Source of the DNA: Wandonia haliotis
GTDB taxonomy: Bacteria; Bacteroidota; Bacteroidia; Flavobacteriales_D; Crocinitomicaceae
Direction: 5' to 3'
Assembly: GCF_039523435.1 (NCBI RefSeq)
Contig: NZ_BAAAFH010000007.1
Location: forward strand, 382,183-446,182
DNA length: 64,000 bases
Within the stretch, counting starts at the first letter, position 1. Each line of letters starts with the position of its first letter. Under the pieces are notes generated by a model. It saw nothing but the letters and a program-made list of their open reading frames with translations, searched no databases and was not told the DNA's origin. Shown here in pieces: positions 53,089 through 62,361 of this stretch. The translations under genes were made by a program, and so were the position numbers.

Positions 53089-53844
53089 TTATACTTTTTC
53101 TCCCAGGTAAATCGTGGCAATTCCTCCTGAAACAAGATAAGTACGGATATTTTTATACCCTACTTTTGTCAGAATATCAGCAAATTCCTGTCCTTCCGGA
53201 AATGCTTCTACCGACTCAGGAAGATACGTATAAGCTGATTTATCTTTAGAAATCATTTTTCCTATAAATGGGATCATGTAACGCGAATAGAAACCGAAAG
53301 CTTGCTTCACCGGGAATTTTTTTGGCTTCGAAAACTCAAGTATTGCGGCTGTTCCTCCTTTACTCAATACGCGTAGCATTTCTCCCAACCCTTTTTCGAG
53401 ATTCTCAAAATTTCGTACACCAAAACCAACGGTGATTGCATCAAATTCTCCATCCCCGAACGGAAGTGATTCGGAGTCGCCCAATGTCATTGAGATGATG
53501 TGGTCGACTTTGCGCTTTTTCATTTTTTCACGCCCCTTCTCCAACATTCCCTGGCTGATATCCAGTCCAACAATTTTCTCAGGATTTAACTTTAGTGCCT
53601 CCAGGGCAAAATCTCCCGTACCTGTCGCTATATCAAGAATCGTTTTTGGCTTCCCTTTACGAAGTAACTTCACAGCCTTCTTTCTCCACAATTTGTCTAT
53701 TCCCAATGACAAAAAATGATTCAAAAAGTCATATTTGGCTGAAATATTATCAAACATCTCAGCAACTTCCTCTTTCTTTGATTTGTTTTCAGCACCATAG
53801 GGCTTAACAACCTTTTTCTCTTGTCCTTTTATCTCTTCACTCAT
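53089..53844 (-). CDS. ubiE: Demethylmenaquinone methyltransferase
   Basis: 251 residues, normal size. SAM motif ILDIATGTGDFALEA (about 69-83), VGLDISQGMLEKGREKMKK (about 92-110), and the family block DAITVGFGVRNFENLEKGLGEMLRVL (about 135-160) with the RNF motif. It methylates demethylmenaquinone to menaquinone, the respiratory quinone of Bacteroidota. Also named menG. Upstream of porT, 61 bases away, and three bases after trkH. Confidence 0.93.
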   Translation of the reverse strand: MSEEIKGQEKKVVKPYGAENKSKKEEVAEMFDNISAKYDFLNHFLSLGIDKLWRKKAVKLLRKGKPKTILDIATGTGDFALEALKLNPEKIVGLDISQGMLEKGREKMKKRKVDHIISMTLGDSESLPFGDGEFDAITVGFGVRNFENLEKGLGEMLRVLSKGGTAAILEFSKPKKFPVKQAFGFYSRYMIPFIGKMISKDKSAYTYLPESVEAFPEGQEFADILTKVGYKNIRTYLVSGGIATIYLGEKV

Positions 53845-53847
53845 AAC

Positions 53848-55674
53848 TTAACCTACCATCGTATGACCAGATGGATATTTATAATGCTTACTAATAACTT
53901 CTTTCCCTAATAAAAACGCTAGTGTAAGTGTACCAACACGTCCAATGAACATCGCTACAATAATCACTACTTTTCCCGCAGGGGTAAGATCCTGTGTTAT
54001 ACCAGTACTTAACCCTACTGTTGATGCGGCTGAAACATGTTCAAAAACAATATCCATAAAAGTAAACCTGCCCAACTGCAACGATTCTAACTCTGTTATA
54101 GACAGAATAAACGGACCTATCAGGTTTCCGAAAATAAAGAACATTAATATGGAGTATGACTTCATAACCAACTCACTGGAAATAGTTCTTCTGAATAATT
54201 CTGTGTGTGATTTCCCTCGTATTGTAGAAACTACAGATGCCAGCAATACAGCAAATGTTGATGTACGGATACCTCCACCTGCTGATCCTGAAGAAGCACC
54301 TACGAACATCAGGAACAGGAAAAATATCATTGTTGGTAATGCCAACTCAGACGTATCTACAATATTGAACCCGGCATTTCTGGTCGTCATTGACTCAAAA
54401 AAGGAGGTCACTACTTTTCCAAATCCTCTTTTATCTGCCAATGTATTGTTGTATTCCGCAAAGAAGAAAACAATAGCACCTATCAAAAGCAAAGCTAATG
54501 TGTAATACAGGGATATTTTTGTTCCAAATTCTATTGTCTTCCATGGTGTCTTCATTCGTTCACGAAGCTTTCGCGGTTCGAAAAGGTCAAACAAATAGAT
54601 CATACCAAAACCTCCCAGGAAGAACAATACCAAAACAACAATATGATACAGGGAGTTTCCTATAACCGCTCCGTTCATCATTCCCCCCGGAAGGATTGAT
54701 AATCCGGCATTGTTAAACGCAGAGATAGAATGAAAAATAGAATGAAACAATCGAACCTCTGTATCACCGTATACACCTACCGGTTCAACTAACATAAAGA
54801 GTAGAAATGTTCCTGCAATTTCAATACCTAAACTCCAGACAAATATTTTACCAAACATGGTTCCTGTATTCAGTAGAGAATCCTTATTTACAAAATCTTC
54901 CAGAATTTCGTGATGCTTTAATCCTACTCCAAACTTTGCTATTAAAAGATATAATGCTCCAAAAGCGATCGTATTAAGTCCTCCCAATTTGATCAAAAAC
55001 AAAACAACGACCTGTCCTTTAAAGGTAAATTGAGTAGCCAGATCAACTGTTGTTAATCCGGAAACCGAAGTAGCCGAAGTAGCCGTAAAAAGGGCATCAA
55101 TAAAACTCATATCATGGCTCACAATTGTCATTTCAGGAAGCATCAGTAAACTGGTTCCTATGAGTATTATTGATGCAATAGAAATTGTAAAGAGTAAACC
55201 GGGATGAACTTTTAACCAGGGTTTAAAAGACCTGTTCTTAATAATCGTTGTAATAACATACACCAGAAAAAAGAACTGGATAAAGAGTTGAGCATTGGTT
55301 GCCATTCTCCTTAGCCCTAACCAGGAAAGTACTTCTGTAATAATCAGATCCCCTGTTATATTGTAGAATACACCTTCCACAATAAGGATCATCAAAACAA
55401 TAAATTCGAAAAGATTGTCTCGTATAAGTTGTTTGGGGTTGTAATCGTATATTACCCGAACAAGAAAACGGACGATATAAAAAACAAAAGCATATTGTAT
55501 CCAGTCAATTAAAGCAATGGCTTCTTCCGGTGAATGTGGAAATCCATAATAATAGGTTAAAACGCCTATCGCACCGAGTGAAACAAAAACATGCAAAAAG
55601 CGAAACAGCCTCAGGACACGATCTTTTGAATCGTATAAAGCTAAATTAATTCGCTCCCTGAGATTTCGTATCAT
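53848..55674 (-). CDS. TrkH/KtrB-type potassium uptake channel
   Basis: 608 residues. An N-terminal extension with about five helices (1-165) precedes the four repeated M1-P-M2 units. The four selectivity-filter loops are visible: SATSVSGLTT, SAFNNAGLS, TTRNAGFN and SAASTVGLST, each with the conserved Gly. It admits K+ across the cytoplasmic membrane, normally gated by a TrkA/KtrA subunit, which is not in this window. It overlaps the upstream kinase gene by four bases. Confidence 0.88.
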   Translation of the reverse strand: MIRNLRERINLALYDSKDRVLRLFRFLHVFVSLGAIGVLTYYYGFPHSPEEAIALIDWIQYAFVFYIVRFLVRVIYDYNPKQLIRDNLFEFIVLMILIVEGVFYNITGDLIITEVLSWLGLRRMATNAQLFIQFFFLVYVITTIIKNRSFKPWLKVHPGLLFTISIASIILIGTSLLMLPEMTIVSHDMSFIDALFTATSATSVSGLTTVDLATQFTFKGQVVVLFLIKLGGLNTIAFGALYLLIAKFGVGLKHHEILEDFVNKDSLLNTGTMFGKIFVWSLGIEIAGTFLLFMLVEPVGVYGDTEVRLFHSIFHSISAFNNAGLSILPGGMMNGAVIGNSLYHIVVLVLFFLGGFGMIYLFDLFEPRKLRERMKTPWKTIEFGTKISLYYTLALLLIGAIVFFFAEYNNTLADKRGFGKVVTSFFESMTTRNAGFNIVDTSELALPTMIFFLFLMFVGASSGSAGGGIRTSTFAVLLASVVSTIRGKSHTELFRRTISSELVMKSYSILMFFIFGNLIGPFILSITELESLQLGRFTFMDIVFEHVSAASTVGLSTGITQDLTPAGKVVIIVAMFIGRVGTLTLAFLLGKEVISKHYKYPSGHTMVG

Positions 55675-56657
55675 ACCTTAATCAATTTGTCGGCTTCGCG
55701 AATAAGTTCTTCCTTATCTATGGAAACTACTCCCACTTTTTCGCAGACAATTCCTCCCGCAAGGTTTGCGAAAGAAGCTATCAGTTCAACCGGAACTCCT
55801 ACTGTGTAACACAATGTTGCCACACTGATAACCGTATCTCCCGCTCCGGATACATCTGCTATATTCCTCAAATGTGCCTGTATATAGTGCTTTTTCTCAT
55901 CATGTTTGATGAAAACACCGTGTTCGGAAAGCGTTACAAACGTAATCGTGTTATTCAGCCGTTTTTCGAGTTCATTTACTGCATCTTCAAACTCCTGACC
56001 AGGTCGAAACTGAAAATCAATATTGAGTCCCTCTTTCAGCTCTTTGAGGTTCGGTTTAAAAAGTGTCACCCCCTGATAAGCAAAAAAATTATCTTTCTTA
56101 GGATCAACCGCAGTAGGAATTGACAATAATGTCGCCAATGCAATCACTTCCTGAATTACCCGTTCAGTAAGGGTTCCTTTATTATAGTCTTCGAAAATAA
56201 TTGCATCAATTCCTGATTCGCAGATAGCTTTCACTCTTTCGATAAGTTCAGTTTCTTCATCTGAATTAACCGGATTTGTTTGTTCATGATCAATTCGCAA
56301 CAAATGCTGATTATTTCCAATTACTCGCGTCTTTACGGTTGTGATACGATCTGTTGACCGAACAATTCCTGCTACGGACATTTCCTGCAAATGCATCAAT
56401 TCCAGTAAACGTTCTCCTTCCTTATCTTCTCCAATAACAGAGGTTAATACGGGAACAGCTCCGAGAGCTGCAATATTAAGTGCTACATTAGCAGCTCCCC
56501 CCAAACGTTCTTCGTGTTTACCAAAGCTAACGATAGGAACCGGGGCCTCCGGAGAAACGCGACTTACCTTTCCCTGAAGATAGGCATCAATCATAACATC
56601 TCCAATAACCAGAATTCGCTTTCCTTTGAAAGACTCTACTATCGTTCTGCTGTCCAT
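55671..56657 (-). CDS. PfkB-family carbohydrate kinase, HldE-kinase (RfaE1)-like
   Basis: 328 residues. N-terminal signature RILVIGDVMIDAYLQGKVSRVSPEAP (about 14-39) and LGGAANVALNIAALGA (about 52-67) match the heptose-7-phosphate kinase domain of HldE/RfaE; the catalytic Asp is in ADVSGAGDT (about 266-274). It lacks the nucleotidyltransferase domain of bifunctional HldE, as is common in Bacteroidota. It likely phosphorylates D-glycero-D-manno-heptose 7-phosphate for lipopolysaccharide core synthesis. Flanked by trkH and an aminotransferase, one base after the latter's stop. Confidence 0.8.
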   Translation of the reverse strand: MDSRTIVESFKGKRILVIGDVMIDAYLQGKVSRVSPEAPVPIVSFGKHEERLGGAANVALNIAALGAVPVLTSVIGEDKEGERLLELMHLQEMSVAGIVRSTDRITTVKTRVIGNNQHLLRIDHEQTNPVNSDEETELIERVKAICESGIDAIIFEDYNKGTLTERVIQEVIALATLLSIPTAVDPKKDNFFAYQGVTLFKPNLKELKEGLNIDFQFRPGQEFEDAVNELEKRLNNTITFVTLSEHGVFIKHDEKKHYIQAHLRNIADVSGAGDTVISVATLCYTVGVPVELIASFANLAGGIVCEKVGVVSIDKEELIREADKLIKV

Positions 56658-57848
56658 CTAACTTAGTTTTTCCAGGGCTTGTTTCATTCGTTTCATTGCT
56701 TCGATGAGTTCCTCCTCAGCCGCGGCGTACGAAATTCTAATACAATTCGGATTTCCGAAGGCTTCTCCTGTCACAATAGCAACGAGACCTTCCTGTAAAA
56801 GATACATAGCAAGATCCGTAGCAGAATTGATAATTGTATCATTATAGCGTTTTCCGAAGAAAGAAGATACATCAGGAAATAAATAAAATGCGCCCTCAGG
56901 AACATTCGTTTTCACCCCTTCTATCTCATTCAGTAATCCCAAAACAAGGTCTCTTCTTGATTTAAATGCCGCCACCATATCTTTCAAAACAACGGGATCT
57001 GCTTCCATTGCTGTAATTGCAGCCCGCTGAGTAATGGAACAGGTACCGCTGGTAAACTGTCCCTGAATTTTTTCGCATGCAGCCGCTATTTCTTTGGATG
57101 CAGCAATGTAACCAAGACGCCAACCTGTCATAGCCCAGGCTTTTGATACGCCATTTACGGTAATAACCTGATCTTTTATTGAAGAAAATGTAGCCAGACT
57201 AGTATGTCCTCCGCTAAAATTGATATGTTCGTAAATTTCATCTGAGATCACAAAAATCCCTGTGTCTTCAATCACCTGTGCCATTCCTTTTAACTCATCG
57301 AAAGAATAGACTGATCCAGTAGGATTACAAGGAGAAGAGAAGATCATTAATTTTGTATTATCCGTAATGGCAGCCCCCAGTTGTTCCGGAGTGATCTTAA
57401 AATCATTTTCAATTCCTGCCTCAACAATTACCGGAACTCCTTCCGCCATTTTCACAATCTCTACATACGAAACCCAGTAAGGAGCAGGAATAATAACTTC
57501 ATCACCTTTGTTCACCAGGCTCATTACAACATTTGCAATACTTTGTTTTGCTCCTGTCGAAGTTACAATTTGCGAAGGTTCATACGCAAGGTTGTTATCT
57601 CTCTTTAGTTTTCGACAAATACTTTCGCGTAAATCAAGGTACCCCGCTACTGGCGTATACTTTGAAAAGTTATCATCTATCGCTTGTTTCGCAGATTCTT
57701 TGATAAAATCAGGTGTATTGAAATCCGGTTCTCCTAACGAAAGTGAGATGACATTTTTACCCTGTGCTTTCAGTTCACGGCTTAGTCTGGACATAGCCAA
57801 TGTTGCCGATTCTTCCATTGCTCTTAGGCGATCTGATAATACGTCCAT
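56658..57848 (-). CDS. Pyridoxal-phosphate aminotransferase (aspartate aminotransferase family)
   Basis: 396 residues from ATG 57848; the longer frame from 57947 adds 33 residues that overlap the promoter box at 57872. Class I fold: SLGEPDFNTPDFI near 37-49, STGAKQSIANVVMSL, PAPYWVSYVE (121-130), CNPTGSVYS (174-182), SDEIYEHI (202-209), and the PLP lysine Lys236 in VSKAWAMTGWRLGY. It probably interconverts aspartate and oxaloacetate with 2-oxoglutarate/glutamate. It starts the block that continues into rfaE1-like, trkH and ubiE. Confidence 0.9.
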   Translation of the reverse strand: MDVLSDRLRAMEESATLAMSRLSRELKAQGKNVISLSLGEPDFNTPDFIKESAKQAIDDNFSKYTPVAGYLDLRESICRKLKRDNNLAYEPSQIVTSTGAKQSIANVVMSLVNKGDEVIIPAPYWVSYVEIVKMAEGVPVIVEAGIENDFKITPEQLGAAITDNTKLMIFSSPCNPTGSVYSFDELKGMAQVIEDTGIFVISDEIYEHINFSGGHTSLATFSSIKDQVITVNGVSKAWAMTGWRLGYIAASKEIAAACEKIQGQFTSGTCSITQRAAITAMEADPVVLKDMVAAFKSRRDLVLGLLNEIEGVKTNVPEGAFYLFPDVSSFFGKRYNDTIINSATDLAMYLLQEGLVAIVTGEAFGNPNCIRISYAAAEEELIEAMKRMKQALEKLS

Positions 57849-57871
57849 ATTTGTAAAACTATTTATTGGGA

Positions 57872-57879
57872 CAAAACTA
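57872..57879 (-). promoter_or_regulatory. -7 box TAGTTTTG
   Basis: Perfect TAnnTTTG on the minus strand, 23 bases before the aminotransferase ATG at 57848; it supports the short start. No clear TTG -33. Confidence 0.45.
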
Positions 57880-58003
57880 CGAATATTGTTGAATCGTTTC
57901 CCGATTTTACACGGAAAATGAAAGGGGTTAATTCTGTTACTTTTCACGAAATGTGTATTAATACATTTGAAAAGTTATTTTTGTGATTCAAAATGCGAAA
58001 ACT

Positions 58004-58525
58004 ATGGAATACCTATTTTATACTGTATTGATTATTGTTCCTGCAGGGATTGTTTTCGGAACAGCATATTTTTTCATGAAGAAATTAGCTGAAAAGGAGC
58101 AACGTTCAATCGCTCTTGAACTTCGTAAGGAAAGACAGAAACATGTTCTCCCCGGACGCATTGATGCCTACCAACGGTTGGTTTTGCTAATGGAACGAAT
58201 TTCTCCCAACTCACTGGTCATGCGTATCCACAACCCCGGAATGCCCGCACGACAACTTCAGGGAGAACTATTAAAAACAATTCGGGAAGAATTTGAACAC
58301 AATGTTGCACAACAGATTTTTATCTCACCCAAAGCATGGGATGTAGTAAAAAACAGTAAAGAAGAGATCATTAAGATCATTAATATGGCAGGAAATCAAA
58401 TGGATGCAACCGCAACAGCCACTGATCTGGCTCAAAAAATATTTGAAATCTCTTCCGAAATCACACCACTTCCGACGGAAGTTGCAGCGCATTACCTGAA
58501 AGAAGAGCTACAACAACTTTTCTAA
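58004..58525 (+). CDS. Conserved Bacteroidota-type membrane protein, unknown function
   Basis: 173 residues from ATG 58004 (an in-frame GTG at 57983 sits at the end of a TATTTTTG box and is not preferred). One membrane helix near the N-terminus (about 3-23), then a mostly helical cytoplasmic domain with ERQKHVLPGRIDAYQRLVLLMERI, NPGMPARQLQGELL and REEFEHNVAQQIFIS. I recognise the pattern as a conserved hypothetical of this phylum but cannot assign a function. Two -7-like boxes (57962-57969 and 57976-57983) precede the start. Confidence 0.7.
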   Translation: MEYLFYTVLIIVPAGIVFGTAYFFMKKLAEKEQRSIALELRKERQKHVLPGRIDAYQRLVLLMERISPNSLVMRIHNPGMPARQLQGELLKTIREEFEHNVAQQIFISPKAWDVVKNSKEEIIKIINMAGNQMDATATATDLAQKIFEISSEITPLPTEVAAHYLKEELQQLF

Positions 58526-58535
58526 AGTAAAAGAG

Positions 58536-58757
58536 TTATTCTACAATCAGGATTTCGACTTCGTCTTCGACATTAATTACATCACTCGCTCGAAGTTTTG
58601 CCCGGATGCGAGATTCTGTTTCGCCATTCAACGAAATAATTCCATCCTGAATCAGTAATTTGGCGTGCCCTCCTGTCTGGGCAATTTGAAGGATTTTAAG
58701 TAATTTATTTAATTCAATAAACTCTTCTCCCCGAAGACTAAATTCAATTTTTTGCAT
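58536..58757 (-). CDS. S4-domain RNA-binding protein (YaaA/RlbA type)
   Basis: 73 residues, a single S4 fold: EFIELNKLLKILQIAQTGGHAKLLIQDG then ISLNGETESRIRAKLRASDVI, the S4 recognition loop. Such small stand-alone S4 proteins bind structured RNA, usually ribosomal. It overlaps meaB by 14 bases, an unusual pairing that implies shared expression. Ten bases separate its stop from the + strand membrane protein. Confidence 0.85.
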   Translation of the reverse strand: MQKIEFSLRGEEFIELNKLLKILQIAQTGGHAKLLIQDGIISLNGETESRIRAKLRASDVINVEDEVEILIVE

Positions 58758-59790
58758 CTTTCAATTGTGCTATATAAAAATTCATAACAGCTTTTGCATC
58801 AGCGAAAGCATTTCCTTTCCCGCTATGCAGACTTTTTTCAATCTGTGAAACTCGTTGTGAAATCCCCTCCGTCTGATGAAAGTTGTCTATTAGCATTTCT
58901 TTCAGAGTCTCTCTAAACCAAAACACTTCCTGATCCAGTCGGTTCTTTTCAAGATATCCGGAAATCGTCATTTGATTAACAAACGTTTCAATAACGTCCC
59001 ATATCTCTGAAATTCCAGTATTTGTATAGGAGCTACATGTCATTGCTTTGGGTATCCAACTATTTTGATTGGGAGGAAACAAGTGCATAGCATTCTTATA
59101 CTCATTTCGGGCTCTTCGGGCATTCATTTCGTTTTCTCCATCAGCCTTTGTGATAACAAGAGCATCGGCCATTTCCATGATTCCCCGTTTAATCCCCTGA
59201 AGTTCATCTCCCGCACCTGCCAACATAAGAAGTAAAAAGAAATCCACCATTTCCTTCACCATGGTTTCTGACTGACCAACACCTACCGTTTCTATAATGA
59301 TAACATCATAACCAGCCGCTTCGCATAATAGAATACTTTCTCTTGTACGTTTGGCAACACCTCCTAATGAACCTCCTGATGCTGTTGGACGAATAAACAC
59401 TTCCGGCATCAATGCCAGATTATTCATTCGTGTCTTATCTCCCAAAATACTACCGCCACTCCGTTCACTACTCGGATCAATAGCCAGGACAGCTACTTTT
59501 TTTCCATTTTCAACCAATTCCTGACCAAAAGCTTCTATGAATGTACTTTTTCCTACTCCCGGTACTCCTGTTATTCCAATTCGGACAGACTTTCCAGGAT
59601 TTGACCGGATTTTATCCAACATTTCCAATGCCTGTTCATGATCATCACGACGTGTACTTTCAACAAGCGTCAACCCTCTGCTCAAAGCTACTTTATCACC
59701 GCTTATTATTCCCTTCGCTAATTCATCAGGGTTACGACTCAGGTGTTTCCTGCGCTGCTCCAGCCACTCTTTTTTTCTCTGATCATCCAA
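58744..59790 (-). CDS. meaB: MeaB/ArgK-type GTPase (methylmalonyl-CoA mutase chaperone)
   Basis: 348 residues from a TTG codon at 59790; there is no in-frame ATG or GTG that keeps the N-terminal helices, and the next Met is about 56 codons in. P-loop GVPGVGKST (75-83, Lys81), the adenosylcobalamin-mutase chaperone motifs AVLAIDPSSERSGGSILGDKTRM, FIRPTASGGSLGG and VIIIETVGVGQSE, and the GTP-specific ITKADG. It protects and reloads methylmalonyl-CoA mutase; no mutase gene is in this window. The promoter box at 59808 agrees with the TTG start. Confidence 0.88.
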   Translation of the reverse strand: MDDQRKKEWLEQRRKHLSRNPDELAKGIISGDKVALSRGLTLVESTRRDDHEQALEMLDKIRSNPGKSVRIGITGVPGVGKSTFIEAFGQELVENGKKVAVLAIDPSSERSGGSILGDKTRMNNLALMPEVFIRPTASGGSLGGVAKRTRESILLCEAAGYDVIIIETVGVGQSETMVKEMVDFFLLLMLAGAGDELQGIKRGIMEMADALVITKADGENEMNARRARNEYKNAMHLFPPNQNSWIPKAMTCSSYTNTGISEIWDVIETFVNQMTISGYLEKNRLDQEVFWFRETLKEMLIDNFHQTEGISQRVSQIEKSLHSGKGNAFADAKAVMNFYIAQLKDAKN

Positions 59791-59807
59791 ATCAAACCGG
59801 TTTTGAA

Positions 59808-59815
59808 CAAAAATA
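59808..59815 (-). promoter_or_regulatory. -7 box TATTTTTG
   Basis: Perfect TAnnTTTG on the minus strand, 17 bases before the meaB TTG start. It limits how far upstream the coding region can begin. Confidence 0.45.
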
Positions 59816-59930
59816 CAATTAAAGCCGGAAAAACATCTGTAACAACTGATTAATCCTGTCCGTTTTTATGCGCTTTATCATTTCAATTTGTTAAGATTTC
59901 TCACTATATTTAGTGCAAAATGACTGAAAT

Positions 59931-60548
59931 ATGCTGATAGAAATAAATCCGAATAACATGGACAGCCGTTTGATCCAACAGGCGGTTAAACTTTTACAGG
60001 AAGACGGGATCATTATTTATCCTACAGATACAGTATATGCTATTGCGTGTAGTCTGAAAAGCAAAAAAGGTTTGGAAAAACTGGCAAAGCTCAAAAACAC
60101 AAAGCTGAGTAAAGCTAACTTCTCTTTGGTATTTAATGATTTAAGCCTTTTATCCGATTATGTAAAACAATTTGATCGTTCTGTTTTCAAATTACTGAAT
60201 CGTTCTCTTCCCGGCCCTTTTACCTTTATCCTGGAAGCGAATTCTTCTGTTCCTAAATTGTTTGACAGTAATAAAAAAGAAGTTGGAATCCGGATCCCTG
60301 ACAATGAAATTGCAAGAGAAATTGTACGCGTACTAGGAGAACCTCTCGCTACGACTTCTTTGCATGATGAAGAGGATGAATTGATGGAATATTTCACAGA
60401 TCCGTATGAAATCTACCAACGCTATGACGAAAAAGTCGATATGATTATTGATGGTGGTCCCGGAAGATTGTATGCTTCTACGGTTGTCAACTGTACTAAT
60501 GGTACTACTGAAATCGTCCGTCAGGGAATTGGTGAATTGGAGTTATGA
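59931..60548 (+). CDS. Sua5/YciO/YrdC family protein (YciO-like)
   Basis: 205 residues, one YrdC-like domain: GIIIYPTDTVYAIACSLKSKKGLEKLAKLK at about 24-53, NFSLVFNDLSLL, LLNRSLPGPFTFILEA and GIRIPDN. Members either make threonylcarbamoyl-AMP for tRNA t6A or, in the YciO branch, bind nucleotides/RNA with a weaker role. The absence of a C-terminal Sua5 domain and the DEEDELMEYFTDPYEIY segment suggest YciO. A weak box TATATTTA lies at 59905-59912. It overlaps the next gene as ATGA. Confidence 0.83.
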   Translation: MLIEINPNNMDSRLIQQAVKLLQEDGIIIYPTDTVYAIACSLKSKKGLEKLAKLKNTKLSKANFSLVFNDLSLLSDYVKQFDRSVFKLLNRSLPGPFTFILEANSSVPKLFDSNKKEVGIRIPDNEIAREIVRVLGEPLATTSLHDEEDELMEYFTDPYEIYQRYDEKVDMIIDGGPGRLYASTVVNCTNGTTEIVRQGIGELEL

Positions 60549-61117
60549 TTGTACTATTGGATGCTGGTAGTTCGAAGACGAAGTTTATTCAGGAGATTTG
60601 TGAACACTATTATCCCTGCAAAACAATCGGACTGCATGATTCTACCGAAAATGATATTCTGAATGCAGAAGGAATTATTATCTCCGGAGCTCCTATTCTG
60701 TTGTCCGAGGTGGATCCGGAACCTTATTTGCAAAAAGTAAAATGGCTGGATGACTATAAATTACCTGTACTCGGAATTTGTTTTGGTCATCAACTAACAG
60801 GGCTTCATTTTGGCGCCTCTATCTCCAGACAGCGGGAAGATCGGGGAAAACAGGAAATAGCCGTGTTGCGTCATAATCCTTTGTTCGAAGATCTGGATAC
60901 GCAATTTACAATGCAGGAGGATCATTGCGAGGCAATAAGCATTCCACCCGGTTTTGAGCACAATGCTACATCAGACAGCTGTGTAAATGAAGGTATGCAT
61001 CACAAAAACAGACCTATTTTCGGAGTTCAGTTTCATCCTGAAGTATCAGGTGAAAACGGAATGATTTTTTTGCACAATTTCACTAAACTTGTAGCGCTTT
61101 ACAAGGATAAAAAATAG
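60545..61117 (+). CDS. Class I glutamine amidotransferase
   Basis: 190 residues. Catalytic nucleophile Cys79 in GICFGHQLTG, with His164 and Glu166 in VQFHPEVSG forming the triad. The size equals the GATase1 domain of GMP synthase, but no synthase partner follows, so it is a stand-alone glutaminase of unknown acceptor. Its start overlaps the YciO-like stop by four bases, and the nucleoside-recognition gene starts five bases after its stop. Confidence 0.85.
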   Translation: MIVLLDAGSSKTKFIQEICEHYYPCKTIGLHDSTENDILNAEGIIISGAPILLSEVDPEPYLQKVKWLDDYKLPVLGICFGHQLTGLHFGASISRQREDRGKQEIAVLRHNPLFEDLDTQFTMQEDHCEAISIPPGFEHNATSDSCVNEGMHHKNRPIFGVQFHPEVSGENGMIFLHNFTKLVALYKDKK

Positions 61118-61121
61118 ATTG

Positions 61122-62360
61122 ATGTTATTAAATCGACTCTGGATAGGTCTTTTTGTTGTTGCTTTCATTACAGCCTCTATAAAACTTCTCGGTTTTGGAG
61201 ATACGCAGGTTTTCAAGTCAATTGTTGATGCAATGTTTGACAGCTCCAAAACAGCTTTCGAACTTGCCTTATTTCTTACCGGGGCATTATGTCTGTGGAT
61301 GGGAGTAATGCAAATAGGAGAAAAAGGAGGTGCTTTACATTACCTCACACGAGCTGTTTCTCCACTCTTTGAGAAGCTTTTTCCTGAAATACCTAAAAAC
61401 CATCCGGCGGTAGGAGCCATGATGATGAATTTCTCTGCGAACATGCTGGGGCTGGATAATGCAGCAACTCCTCTGGGTTTAAAAGCAATGAACCAGTTAC
61501 AGGAATTAAATCCGGAAAAAGAGAAAGCATCCAATGCGCAAATCATGTTTTTGGTGCTCAATACTTCAGGACTTACAATAATCCCTGTCAGCATCTTAGC
61601 TTATCGTATGGCTGCCGGCTCGGAAAGTCCTGCAGATGTATTTCTCCCCATACTTTTAACAACATTCTTTTCAAGTATGGGCGGCTTACTATTTGTAAGC
61701 ATCCGACAAAAAATCAATCTTCTCCATCCGGTTATTCTTGCCTATTTAGGAACGACTACCGTGGTAGTTGGAAGCTTAATAGCCACTGTTATTTATTTTC
61801 CTGAATATACTGAAGTTATAAGTAACGTAGGAGGGAATGTCCTGTTGTTTGGGATTGTTACTACGTTCATTTTACTTGCCGTTCGCTCCAAAATCAATGT
61901 CTATGAAACATTTATTGATGGTGCAAAGGGAGGATTCGATGTAGCTATTAAAATCATTCCTTTTCTGGTGGCAATCCTTGTAGCTGTGGCAGTCTTCAGA
62001 GCATCCGGAGCAATGGAGTTATTGTTTTCCGGGATCAGAGAAGCTGCAATCTTCATGGGGGTAAAATGTCTAGCATTTGTAGATGCTCTCCCTACAGCTT
62101 TTATGAAACCTTTTAGTGGCACCGCCGCCAGAGGTATGATGATGGATGTGTATGCTAATTCAGGAGTTGATTCGTTTGCAGGTCGTTTAGCTTCTGTTTT
62201 TCAAGGATCTACAGAAACAACTTTTTATGTTCTGTCCGTCTATTTTGGTTCGGTTGGAATAAAAAATACCCGGTATGCTGCCGGAGCAGGTTTATTTGCT
62301 GATTTTACAGGCATAATTGCTGCAATACTATTAACTTCAATATTCTTTACATGTCTTTAG
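61122..62360 (+). CDS. Nucleoside-recognition (spore maturation SpmA/SpmB-like) membrane protein
   Basis: 412 residues from ATG 61122 (a TTG at 61119 would add one residue). About eight to ten helices. The first half matches SpmA (LFLTGALCLWMGVMQIGEKGG and ANMLGLDNAATPLGLKAM) and the second half SpmB (GGFDVAIKIIPFLVAILVAV and FQGSTETTFYVLSVYFGSVGI), so it is a SpmA-SpmB fusion. Despite the name, this organism type does not sporulate; such proteins are thought to be transporters or regulators of unknown substrate. Confidence 0.85.
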   Translation: MLLNRLWIGLFVVAFITASIKLLGFGDTQVFKSIVDAMFDSSKTAFELALFLTGALCLWMGVMQIGEKGGALHYLTRAVSPLFEKLFPEIPKNHPAVGAMMMNFSANMLGLDNAATPLGLKAMNQLQELNPEKEKASNAQIMFLVLNTSGLTIIPVSILAYRMAAGSESPADVFLPILLTTFFSSMGGLLFVSIRQKINLLHPVILAYLGTTTVVVGSLIATVIYFPEYTEVISNVGGNVLLFGIVTTFILLAVRSKINVYETFIDGAKGGFDVAIKIIPFLVAILVAVAVFRASGAMELLFSGIREAAIFMGVKCLAFVDALPTAFMKPFSGTAARGMMMDVYANSGVDSFAGRLASVFQGSTETTFYVLSVYFGSVGIKNTRYAAGAGLFADFTGIIAAILLTSIFFTCL

Positions 62361-62361
62361 T

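Noticed and set aside
57849..57947. 33-residue extension of the aminotransferase
   Set aside because: It covers a perfect TAnnTTTG box and is not needed for the fold; ATG 57848 is better.
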